Positions 1-5,137 of a stretch of 5,137 bases of DNA are shown here, in pieces (positions within the stretch are counted from its first letter, which is position 1; the number at the start of each line of letters is the position of its first letter). A program made the translations under genes and the position numbers. The notes under the pieces are model-generated. The model searched no databases. It worked only from the letters and a program-made list of their open reading frames with translations, and was not told the DNA's origin. Origin of the DNA: Pseudomonadota bacterium (lineage in GTDB: Bacteria; Pseudomonadota; Alphaproteobacteria; Rhizobiales; Kaistiaceae); assembly GCA_023391905.1 (NCBI GenBank), contig JAEWAD010000484.1, positions 1-5,137 on the forward strand, given 5' to 3'.

Positions 1-3
1 GAC

Positions 4-1161
4 TTAAGCCGCGTGGTCGGCGACGACGGCGTCCAGCACGAACGAGCCGGAGCGGGTGCAGCGGATGCGGTTCTCGTCGATCCGTTCGACCATGCCATGC
101 GCGATCAGGTCGCCCAGCCGGCGCGGGTCGAGGTCGCGGCCCGAGATCGCCCGGTAGCGGCGGAGATCGATGCCCTCGATCAGGCGCAGCCCCATCAGGA
201 GCATCTCGTCGCCGGCTTCCTCGGGGTTGAGGATGTCGTCGGTCTCGATGCCGTCGCCCCAGGATTCGACGCGCGCCAGCCATTGCTCGGGCTCACGCGT
301 GATCGCGGTGGCATGGCGGCGGCCGTCGATCACCAGCCTGCCATGCGCGCCGGGGCCGATGCCGGCATATTCGCCGTAGCGCCAGTAGACGAGATTGTGC
401 CGGCACTCGCCGCCCGGCACCGCGTGGTTGGAGATCTCGTAGGACGGCCGGCCGTGCTGCTCGCAGACCTCCTGCGTGATCTCGAACAGCGTCGCGGCGG
501 TGTCCTCGTCGGGGATCGCCAGCTTGCCGGCCTTGTAGAGCTTCTCGAACATCGTGCCCGGCTCGATGGTGAGCTGGTAGAGCGACATGTGGTCGGAGGC
601 GCGCTCCAGCGCCTTGAGCAGCTCGGCGCGCCATAGGTCCGGCGTCTGGCCGGGGCGGGCATAGATCAGGTCGAAGGAGAGGCGCGGGAAGGTGGCGCGC
701 GCGATGTCGATGGCGCGCATCGCCTCCTCGACATTGTGGATGCGGCCGAGCGCCTTCAGGTCGGCGTCGTTCAGCGCCTGCACGCCGAGCGAGACGCGGT
801 TGACGCCGGCGGCGCGATAGCCGCGGAAGCGTTCCGCCTCGACGCTGGACGGGTTCGCCTCCATCGACACCTCGACGTCGGGCGCGACGTTCCAGGCGGC
901 GCCGATGGCGTCGAGGATGGTGCCGACCGTCTTCGGATCCATCAGCGACGGCGTGCCGCCGCCGAGGAAGATGGAATTGACGGTTCGGCCCGGCGCCTTC
1001 GCGGCCATCGTCTGGATCTCGGTGACGAAGGCTTTCGCGAAGCGCTCCTGATCGACCCCCTGGTGGCGGACATGCGAGTTGAAGTCGCAATAGGGGCACT
1101 TGGCCGCGCAGAACGGCCAGTGCACATAGACGCCAAATCCGGGCTCGATCGGGGCGGTCAT
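4..1161 (-). CDS. hemW: HemW, radical SAM haem chaperone (HemN-like)
   Basis: This complete 385-residue protein runs from ATG at 1161 to TAA at 4-6. It belongs to the oxygen-independent coproporphyrinogen oxidase-like branch of the radical SAM family. Near the N-terminus is the CxxxCxxC cluster motif (Cys18, Cys22, Cys25), which binds a 4Fe-4S cluster and S-adenosylmethionine. It is followed by GGGTPS (67-72), SLGVQ (124-128), YEISNHA (241-247) and HNLVYW (255-260). The HNxxYW motif is associated with haem binding in HemW. The residue two after the last cluster cysteine is Phe27, where true HemN has a further cysteine, so this is HemW rather than coproporphyrinogen dehydrogenase. HemW is known as a cytoplasmic haem-binding protein that delivers haem to respiratory enzymes. 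The C-terminal part (about 305-380) fits the HemN C-terminal winged-helix region. The gene follows rdgB by 5 bases and is probably co-transcribed. No strong Shine-Dalgarno sequence is visible, which suggests translational coupling. Older annotations often call such proteins hemN. Confidence 0.95.
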   Translation of the reverse strand: MTAPIEPGFGVYVHWPFCAAKCPYCDFNSHVRHQGVDQERFAKAFVTEIQTMAAKAPGRTVNSIFLGGGTPSLMDPKTVGTILDAIGAAWNVAPDVEVSMEANPSSVEAERFRGYRAAGVNRVSLGVQALNDADLKALGRIHNVEEAMRAIDIARATFPRLSFDLIYARPGQTPDLWRAELLKALERASDHMSLYQLTIEPGTMFEKLYKAGKLAIPDEDTAATLFEITQEVCEQHGRPSYEISNHAVPGGECRHNLVYWRYGEYAGIGPGAHGRLVIDGRRHATAITREPEQWLARVESWGDGIETDDILNPEEAGDEMLLMGLRLIEGIDLRRYRAISGRDLDPRRLGDLIAHGMVERIDENRIRCTRSGSFVLDAVVADHAA

Positions 1162-1166
1162 CGGCT

Positions 1167-1817
1167 TCAGGCCCCGAGCTCGGCGCGGGCGAACAGCGCG
1201 AAGGCGCGGGCCCGGTGCGACAGCGCGTCGGTACGCCCGGCCGACCAGCCATGCTTCTCGTCGGCAACCATCTCGCCGAAGGTCCGCTCATGGCCTTCCG
1301 GCAGGAAGGCGGGATCGTAACCGAAGCCCAAGTCGCCGCGCGGCGGCCAGACCATGGTGCCGTCGATCTCGCCGCGATAGTAGCGCGTCGTGCCGTCCGG
1401 GAAGGCGAGGCAGAGCACGGCGACGAAGCGGGCGGTCCGCTTGTCGGGCGTCACGGCGCCGGCCTGCTGCAGCTTCTCCTCGACATTGCGCATGGCGCGG
1501 GCGAAATCGCCGTCGGGCGCCGCCCAGTCGGCCGAATAGACGCCGGGATCGCCGCCGAGCGCGTCGACGCAGAGGCCGGAATCGTCCGAGAGCGCCGGGA
1601 AGCCCGACGCCGTCGCGGCGGCGTGCGCCTTGATCGCGGCGTTCTCTTCGAATGTGTTGCCGGTCTCGGGCGGCACGGGCAGGCCCAGTTCGCCGACCGA
1701 GATCACCTTGAGCCCGAACGGCGCCAGCAGGCCGGCGAATTCGCGCAGCTTGCCGGCATTGTGGGTGGCGATGACGAGCGTGTCGCCCGCCGAAAGGCTG
1801 TGTTCGGGCTTCGTCAT
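1167..1817 (-). CDS. rdgB: RdgB/HAM1 non-canonical purine NTP pyrophosphatase
   Basis: This 216-residue cytosolic enzyme hydrolyses dITP/ITP and XTP to the monophosphate and pyrophosphate, keeping deaminated purines out of DNA and RNA. The family's motifs appear in order: THNAGK (18-23, substrate and phosphate binding near the N-terminus), FEENA (56-60), SDDSGL (77-82, with the acidic metal-binding and catalytic residues), GYDPAF (166-171, base recognition) and SHRARA (200-205). The length is normal for the family. The chosen ATG at 1817-1815 overlaps the rph TGA by one base (TGATG) and places THNAGK at the usual distance from the N-terminus. The frame stays open upstream into rph, but that part encodes arginine-rich shadow sequence and is rejected. 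No convincing Shine-Dalgarno sequence precedes the start, so translation probably depends on ribosomes finishing rph. The stop (1167-1169) is followed 5 bases later by hemW. Confidence 0.96.
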   Translation of the reverse strand: MTKPEHSLSAGDTLVIATHNAGKLREFAGLLAPFGLKVISVGELGLPVPPETGNTFEENAAIKAHAAATASGFPALSDDSGLCVDALGGDPGVYSADWAAPDGDFARAMRNVEEKLQQAGAVTPDKRTARFVAVLCLAFPDGTTRYYRGEIDGTMVWPPRGDLGFGYDPAFLPEGHERTFGEMVADEKHGWSAGRTDALSHRARAFALFARAELGA

Positions 1818-2530
1818 CAGAGGATGGCCAGCTTCTGCAGTTCGACGAGGTCGGCGATGCCGCCCTTGGCGAGCTGCAACATGGCGGTGAGCTCCGCCTC
1901 GGTGAACGGCTTGCCCTCGGCCGTGCCCTGGATCTCGACGATGCCGCCGCCGCCGGTCATGACGAAGTTGGCGTCGGTCTCGGCCTCGGAATCCTCGGCA
2001 TAGTCGAGGTCGAGCACCGGCGTGCCGCGATACATGCCGACCGAGACGGCGGCGACGTGGTCGCGGATGACCTTCGGGCCGACCATGTCGCGCGCCTTCA
2101 TCCACTGCACGCAGTCGTAGAGCGCGATCCAGGCGCCGGTGACCGAGGCCGTGCGGGTGCCGCCATCGGCCTGGATCACGTCGCAGTCGATGGTGATCTG
2201 CTTCTCGCCGAGATGGACGAGGTCGACCACGGCGCGCAGCGAGCGGCCGATCAGGCGCTGGATCTCCTGGGTGCGGCCCGACTGCTTGCCGACCGCCGCC
2301 TCGCGGCGCATGCGGTCGCCGGTCGCGCGCGGCAGCATACCGTATTCCGCCGTCACCCAGCCCTTGCCCGAGCCGCGCAGCCAGGACGGCGGCTTCTCTT
2401 CGAGGCTGGCGGTGCAGAGCACATGCGTATCGCCGAATTTCACCAGGCAGGAGCCTTCCGCGTGCTTGGCAACGCCGCGTTCAAGCGATACCGCACGCAG
2501 GGCGTCCGCGGCGCGTTTCGAAGGTCGCAT
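1817..2530 (-). CDS. rph: Ribonuclease PH (phosphorolytic tRNA 3'-end exonuclease)
   Basis: This complete 237-residue protein is typical in length for RNase PH. The enzyme uses inorganic phosphate to trim nucleotides from the 3' end of tRNA precursors, releasing nucleoside diphosphates, and works as a hexameric ring in the cytoplasm. Visible signatures are MRPSKRAAD at the N-terminus, GWVTAEYGMLPRAT (57-70), SGRTQEIQRLIGRSLRA (84-100, containing the phosphate-binding Arg86), CDVIQADGGTRTASVTGA (116-133, with the phosphate-contacting Gly-Thr-Arg at 124-126) and LDLDYAEDSEAETDAN (173-188, with conserved acids Asp180 and Asp186). The protein has none of the gross C-terminal frameshift damage known from E. 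coli K-12 rph-1, and it looks intact. The start is supported by AGGA eight bases upstream. It is the first gene of the rph-rdgB-hemW cluster and is divergent from hrcA. Confidence 0.97.
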   Translation of the reverse strand: MRPSKRAADALRAVSLERGVAKHAEGSCLVKFGDTHVLCTASLEEKPPSWLRGSGKGWVTAEYGMLPRATGDRMRREAAVGKQSGRTQEIQRLIGRSLRAVVDLVHLGEKQITIDCDVIQADGGTRTASVTGAWIALYDCVQWMKARDMVGPKVIRDHVAAVSVGMYRGTPVLDLDYAEDSEAETDANFVMTGGGGIVEIQGTAEGKPFTEAELTAMLQLAKGGIADLVELQKLAIL

Positions 2531-2538
2531 TGTGGGTA

Positions 2539-2542
2539 TCCT
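2539..2542 (-). promoter_or_regulatory. Shine-Dalgarno of rph
   Basis: On the minus strand AGGA lies 8 bases before the ATG of rph (2530-2528). This fixes that start and fits with the N-terminal MRPSKRA, which is typical of the family. Confidence 0.6.
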
Positions 2543-2607
2543 GATTGTTTCGTTGGTCCGCTTGTACAGGCCGCCAGCGCGAAACGTAAAGCCCCGCTTG
2601 AACCGGC

Positions 2608-2646
2608 CGCGGAAATCGACACTTAATCAAGGAGATCGCGGAAATC
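2608..2646. repeat. Exact 10-base direct repeat upstream of hrcA
   Basis: CGCGGAAATC occurs at 2608-2617 and again at 2637-2646, 29 bases start to start, which is close to three helical turns. The second copy forms the left part of a short palindrome. The two copies flank the possible -10 of the hrcA promoter, so they could be a paired protein-binding site. Chance is also possible in DNA this rich in CG words. Confidence 0.45.
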
Positions 2647-2650
2647 CGCG
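2637..2650. repeat. Short inverted repeat in the hrcA leader
   Basis: CGCGGA (2637-2642) and TCCGCG (2645-2650) are perfect reverse complements separated by AA. In RNA a two-base loop is too tight for full pairing, so a hairpin would open at the top. In DNA it is a near-palindrome of operator size. It starts two bases after an AAGGAG sequence (2629-2634). No poly-T follows, so it is not a terminator. Confidence 0.4.
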
Positions 2651-2659
2651 CCCCGCAAC

Positions 2660-2666
2660 GAGAGGA
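2660..2666 (+). promoter_or_regulatory. Shine-Dalgarno supporting the GTG start of hrcA
   Basis: GAGAGGA ends 9 bases before the GTG at 2676-2678, a good match at normal spacing. The alternative ATG at 2706 has a weaker AGGA (2691-2694) 11 bases upstream. This is the main reason for preferring the GTG. Confidence 0.5.
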
Positions 2667-2675
2667 CCCGCAGTC

Positions 2676-3764
2676 GTGACCGCCGAGCGCAGGACCCCAG
2701 AAGCGATGTCGTCGGCGCTCGCCGCGCTGGACCAGCGCTCGCGCGAGATCTTCCGGCGCATCGTCGACAGCTATCTCGAGACGGGCGAGCCGCTCGGCTC
2801 GCGCAACCTCGCCCGCATCCTGCCGATGGCTTTGTCGCCGGCCTCGGTGCGCAACGTCATGGCGGATCTCGAGGGGCTCGGGCTGATCTATTCGCCGCAC
2901 ACCTCGGCCGGCCGCCTGCCGACCGAGAGCGGGCTGCGCCTGTTCGTCGACGCGATGCTCGAGGTCGGCGACCTCACCTCGGACGAGCGGCGCGCCATCG
3001 AGAGCCGGGTCGCCGGCGGCGGCGCCGGCCGCAGCGTCGACGACGTGCTGTCGGAGGCCGGGCGCATGCTCTCCGGCCTGTCGCGCGGCGCCGGCGTCGT
3101 GCTGGCGTCGAAGAGCGACCAGCGGCTGAAGCACATCGAATTCGTCCGTCTCGAACCGACGCGGGCGCTGGTCGTGCTCGTCGGCGAGGACGGCTCGGTC
3201 GAGAACCGGCTGATCGACCTCGATCCCGGCACCACGCCGTCCAGCCTGGTCGAGGCGACCAACTATCTCAACATGCATCTGCGCGGCCGCAGCCTCGCCG
3301 AGGCGCGGGCCGAGCTCAACCGCCGCCAGCAGCAGGCGCGCGCCGAGCTCGACCAGCTGACGGCGCGCCTGGTCGATGCCGGCCTCGCCAGCTGGGTCGA
3401 GGCGAGTGGCGGCCGGCCCGACACGCTGATCGTGCGCGGCCAGGCCAATCTGCTCGACGACGTCCGCGCGGCGGAGGATCTGGAGCGCATCCGCCTGCTG
3501 TTCGATGACATCGAGACGCAGCGCGAACTGGTTCGCCTGCTCGGCAGCGCCGAGGAAGGCGAGGGCGTGCGCATCTTCATCGGTTCGGAGAACAAGCTGT
3601 TCTCGCTCTCCGGCTCGTCGCTCGTCGTCTCGCCCTATCGCGACAGCGAGAGCCGCGTCGTCGGCGTGCTCGGCGTGATCGGGCCGACGCGGCTCAACTA
3701 TGCGCGCATCGTGCCGATGGTCGACTACACCGCCAAGCTGGTCGGGCGGCTGATCGGCCCGTAG
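2676..3764 (+). CDS. hrcA: Heat-inducible transcriptional repressor HrcA
   Basis: HrcA represses class I heat-shock genes (groESL, sometimes dnaK/grpE) by binding CIRCE operators as a dimer, and its folding depends on GroEL, which provides feedback. Counting from the GTG, the protein has 362 residues. A winged-helix domain spans about 18-90, with the recognition segment around LSPASVRNVMADLEGLGLI (53-71) and the wing at HTSAGRLPT (75-83). The GAF-like and dimerisation domains follow, ending with the family hallmarks FIGSENKLFSLSGSS and GVLGVIGPTRLNYARIVPMV near the C-terminus. The start is uncertain: ATG at 2706 would give 352 residues. GTG is chosen for its better ribosome binding site, and because several alphaproteobacterial HrcA proteins have about 15-20 residues before the LDQRS-like motif. 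The frame is also open far upstream into antisense rph, which is not part of the gene. Unusually, grpE is not the next gene downstream. Confidence 0.95.
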   Translation: MTAERRTPEAMSSALAALDQRSREIFRRIVDSYLETGEPLGSRNLARILPMALSPASVRNVMADLEGLGLIYSPHTSAGRLPTESGLRLFVDAMLEVGDLTSDERRAIESRVAGGGAGRSVDDVLSEAGRMLSGLSRGAGVVLASKSDQRLKHIEFVRLEPTRALVVLVGEDGSVENRLIDLDPGTTPSSLVEATNYLNMHLRGRSLAEARAELNRRQQQARAELDQLTARLVDAGLASWVEASGGRPDTLIVRGQANLLDDVRAAEDLERIRLLFDDIETQRELVRLLGSAEEGEGVRIFIGSENKLFSLSGSSLVVSPYRDSESRVVGVLGVIGPTRLNYARIVPMVDYTAKLVGRLIGP

Positions 3765-3845
3765 GCGCGGACGCGACCCTCTGCCGTCTATACAGCGTCA
3801 CGGCGAGCCGATATGAGAACCCTTCAAAGATAACGGAGGCGAGAC
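3765..3845 (+). promoter_or_regulatory. Intergenic spacer and 5' leader of the NDUFA9-family gene
   Basis: This 81-base spacer lies between two genes on the same strand. GGAGG (3835-3839) stands 6 bases before the ATG at 3846 and is the strongest ribosome binding site in the window. TATACA (3789-3794) resembles a -10 element, but no good -35 is visible 16-18 bases upstream. No terminator hairpin follows hrcA, so read-through from hrcA is possible. A separate promoter is not proven. Confidence 0.45.
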
Positions 3846-4817
3846 ATGGCGACGGGTACCGACAAACTGGTCACGGTTTTCGGAGGCTCTGGCTTTATCG
3901 GCCGTCATGTGGTGCGCGCGCTGGCCAAGCGCGGCTGGCGCGTCCGCGTGGCGGTGCGCAGGCCGGATCTGGCCGGTCATGTGCAGCCGCTCGGCGCCGT
4001 CGGCCAGATCATGCCGGTGCAGGCCAATCTGCGCTATCGCTGGTCGGTCGACCGCGCCATCGAGGGCGCCGACGCCGTCGTCAACCTGGTTGGCATTCTC
4101 AGCGAGAGCGGCCGGCAGAATTTCAACGCCGTGCATGATTTCGGCGCCCGCGCCGTCGCCGAGGCGACCCGCGCCGCCGGCATTCCGATCCTGGTGCACC
4201 AGTCGGCGCTCGGCGCCGACCTGAAGTCCGAATCCGCCTATGCCCGCAGCAAGGCCAAGGGCGAGGCCGCGGTGCGGGAGACCATGCCCGACGCGATCGT
4301 CTTCCGGCCGTCGATCGTCTTCGGCCCCGAGGACAGCTTCTTCAACCGCTTCGGCAGCCTGGCGCGCATCTCGCCCATCCTGCCGCTGATCGGCGGCGGC
4401 GAGACCAAGCTGCAGCCGGTCTTCGTCGGCGACGTCGCCGAGGCGATCGCCCGCGCGGTCGAGGGCCAGCTCGCCGGCGGCACCGTCTATGAGCTCGGCG
4501 GTCCCGAGGTGAAGACGTTCCGCGGCTGCATGGAGTTGCTGCTCGCCGAGATCGATCGTTCGCCGCTGCTCGTCTCGGTGCCGTGGTCGGTGGCGCATTA
4601 CGGCGCCACGTTTGCGCAGCTGCTGCCGAAGCCGCTCCTGACCGTCGACCAGGTCCGCCTGCTCAAGCACGACAACATCGTTTCGACGGAAGCCGAGGCG
4701 GACGGCCGCACGCTCGACGGCATCGGCATCCTCCCGATCAACATGGCCGCGGTGCTGCCTTCCTACCTGCAGCGCTTCAAGCCGCACGGCCAGTTCGACC
4801 ACAAGCGCACGGCCTGA
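3846..4817 (+). CDS. Complex I NDUFA9-family NAD(P)-binding protein (extended SDR-like)
   Basis: This complete 323-residue protein resembles the atypical short-chain dehydrogenase/epimerase family that includes the mitochondrial complex I accessory subunit NDUFA9. The N-terminal Rossmann fold begins at about residue 8 with the dinucleotide-binding GGSGFIG (13-19), and basic residues Arg32, Arg34, Arg38 and Arg39 follow beta-2 where NADPH-preferring members bind the 2'-phosphate. VVNLVGIL (78-85) is the segment after the beta-4 strand. HQSALGAD (118-125) with SAYARSK (130-136) keeps the SDR Ser120, Tyr132 and Lys136 arrangement. RPSIVFGPEDSFFNRF (154-169) and the PVFVGDVAEAI stretch (191-201) are typical of the NDUFA9-like group. 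No signal peptide or membrane helix is evident. The ATG follows GGAGG by 6 bases. The substrate is unknown. Attachment to bacterial complex I is implied only by the family name, so I give no gene symbol. The gene is followed by a strong terminator. Confidence 0.88.
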   Translation: MATGTDKLVTVFGGSGFIGRHVVRALAKRGWRVRVAVRRPDLAGHVQPLGAVGQIMPVQANLRYRWSVDRAIEGADAVVNLVGILSESGRQNFNAVHDFGARAVAEATRAAGIPILVHQSALGADLKSESAYARSKAKGEAAVRETMPDAIVFRPSIVFGPEDSFFNRFGSLARISPILPLIGGGETKLQPVFVGDVAEAIARAVEGQLAGGTVYELGGPEVKTFRGCMELLLAEIDRSPLLVSVPWSVAHYGATFAQLLPKPLLTVDQVRLLKHDNIVSTEAEADGRTLDGIGILPINMAAVLPSYLQRFKPHGQFDHKRTA

Positions 4818-4840
4818 TCGCCGGCCTGACAGCCCCAAAG

Positions 4841-4876
4841 AAAAAGCCCCCTCCCGGCGTCGGGTGGGGGCTTTTT
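4841..4876. terminator. Bidirectional rho-independent terminator
   Basis: AAAAAGCCCCC (4841-4851) and GGGGGCTTTTT (4866-4876) pair perfectly over 11 base pairs. Inside, after a T-T mismatch (4852/4865), CCCG (4853-4856) and CGGG (4861-4864) pair around a GCGT loop. The right arm ends in a T run for plus-strand transcripts. The A run on the left gives a U run for transcripts coming from the minus strand. It lies 23 bases after the NDUFA9-family stop and 25 bases beyond the uppP stop, so it can end both convergent genes. Confidence 0.93.
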
Positions 4877-4901
4877 GTTGGAAGGTCGATGCCTGCCGGC
4901 T

Positions 4902-5137
4902 TCAGCCGAAGGTGAGCAGCGCGGCGAGGCCGACGGCGCCGACGCCGATCCGCCAGTAGGCGAAGGGCGCGAAGCCGCGCTGGCTGACGAAATCGAGCAG
5001 CCGGCGCACGACGAAGACGCCGGCGACGAAGGCGGCGGCGAAGCCGACGACGATGTTCCAGGCACCGGCCGTCGTGATCTGGTCATGCGTCTTGTAGAGG
5101 TCGTAGGCGAAGGCGCCGACCATGGTCGGCATCGCCA
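4902..5137 (-). CDS. uppP: Undecaprenyl-diphosphate phosphatase UppP/BacA, C-terminal part
   Basis: Only the last 77 complete codons are in the window. The gene runs off the right edge, and the TGA is at 4902-4904. UppP is an integral membrane enzyme that dephosphorylates undecaprenyl pyrophosphate to recycle the lipid carrier for peptidoglycan and other cell-wall polymers. Its loss or gain changes bacitracin sensitivity. The visible part matches the C-terminus of the family: AMPTMVGAFAYDLYK, then a hydrophobic segment (NIVVGFAAAFVAGVFVV), a short polar stretch with RGFAPFAYWRIG, and a final helix (VGAVGLAALLTF). The GFxPFAxxRI pattern is a good family marker. The catalytic motifs lie upstream, outside the window, so activity cannot be judged. 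The methionine at 5132 is internal (the PTM motif), not the start. Another polytopic membrane protein is unlikely. Confidence 0.9.
   Translation of the reverse strand, partial: AMPTMVGAFAYDLYKTHDQITTAGAWNIVVGFAAAFVAGVFVVRRLLDFVSQRGFAPFAYWRIGVGAVGLAALLTFG

Larger units (their letters stand above)
2531..2675. promoter_or_regulatory. Divergent rph/hrcA intergenic control region
   Basis: These 145 bases separate the divergent starts of rph and hrcA, so promoters in both directions must lie here or extend into the gene ends. On the plus strand a weak housekeeping-type candidate is TTGAAC (2598-2603) with CTTAAT (2622-2627), 18 bases apart and each about 4 of 6 to consensus. The first element overlaps CTTGAA (2597-2602), which matches the -35 of RpoH (heat-shock sigma) promoters, but no convincing RpoH -10 follows. 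On the minus strand TTTACG (2590-2585) is a possible -35 for rph, with only a poor -10 near TGTACA. No full CIRCE inverted repeat (TTAGCACTC-N9-GAGTGCTAA) is present. The promoter positions are inference. That the region is a control region follows from gene orientation. Confidence 0.5.

Noticed and set aside
293..1291. 332-codon minus-strand frame overlapping hemW and rdgB
   Set aside because: It is an out-of-frame reading of hemW, with proline- and arginine-rich composition and no family motif.
1818..2105. Upstream in-frame extension of rdgB into rph
   Set aside because: The encoded sequence is Arg/Gly/His-rich shadow sequence of rph. The RdgB motifs begin at the normal distance after ATG 1817.
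2597..2602. RpoH (sigma-32) promoter at CTTGAA
   Set aside because: The -35 hexamer matches, but the sequence 13-15 bases downstream does not resemble the C-rich CCCCATNT -10, so it is only mentioned as a weak possibility.
2139..2675. Upstream in-frame extension of hrcA
   Set aside because: It lies antisense to rph and across the intergenic region. The encoded residues match nothing in HrcA, whose N-terminus is well defined near 2676-2706.
2531..2675. CIRCE operator for HrcA autoregulation
   Set aside because: I looked for TTAGCACTC and GAGTGCTAA halves on both strands and found no convincing pair here or near the other gene starts.
2481..3278. Minus-strand open frame (265 codons) covering the 5' half of hrcA and the start of rph
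   Set aside because: It overlaps two clear genes and the divergent control region, has no domain, and shows the composition of an antisense shadow.
3813..3833. Six-codon reading frame (MRTLQR) ending two bases or less before the Shine-Dalgarno of the NDUFA9-family gene
   Set aside because: It has no ribosome binding site of its own and no regulatory codon run. A frame this short is expected by chance.
3798..4838. Long minus-strand open frame (346 codons) opposite the NDUFA9-family gene
   Set aside because: It is a mirror of a well-supported plus-strand gene in GC-rich DNA. The translation is low-complexity, rich in Ala, Arg, Asp and Gly, with no recognisable domain, and it runs through the terminator region.

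Overview
The window is GC-rich chromosomal DNA of housekeeping type. The gene set (alphaproteobacterial-type RNase PH, RdgB, HemW and HrcA, a bacterial NDUFA9-like reductase, and UppP) suggests an alphaproteobacterium, most likely of the order Hyphomicrobiales (Rhizobiales). This assignment rests on remembered family resemblance, and I do not name a genus. I see no phage, transposon, CRISPR or tRNA signature, and no obvious change in base composition.

Layout. On the minus strand, reading right to left, rph (2530 to 1817), rdgB (1817 to 1167) and hemW (1161 to 4) form a tight cluster. The rph stop and rdgB start share one base (TGATG), and only 5 bases separate rdgB from hemW. Divergent from rph, across a 145-base gap holding both sets of start signals, lies hrcA on the plus strand (GTG 2676 or ATG 2706, to 3764). 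After an 81-base gap with a strong ribosome binding site comes a plus-strand NAD(P)-binding Rossmann/extended-SDR protein of the complex I NDUFA9 family (3846-4817). A strong, apparently bidirectional rho-independent terminator (4841-4876) separates it from a convergent minus-strand gene, uppP, of which only the C-terminal part (4902-5137) is inside the window.

How the genes relate. The minus-strand cluster joins tRNA 3'-end maturation (RNase PH), clearance of non-canonical purine nucleotides (RdgB) and haem trafficking (HemW). These functions are not one pathway, but the arrangement looks like a conserved transcriptional unit. HrcA is the heat-shock repressor that binds CIRCE operators. No full CIRCE is visible here, and grpE, which commonly follows hrcA, is not the next gene. 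The most unusual non-coding signals are in the rph/hrcA gap: an exact 10-base direct repeat, a hairpin, and a Shine-Dalgarno-like AAGGAG with no start codon after it. I found no convincing evidence of a novel biological system. The findings are modest leads.
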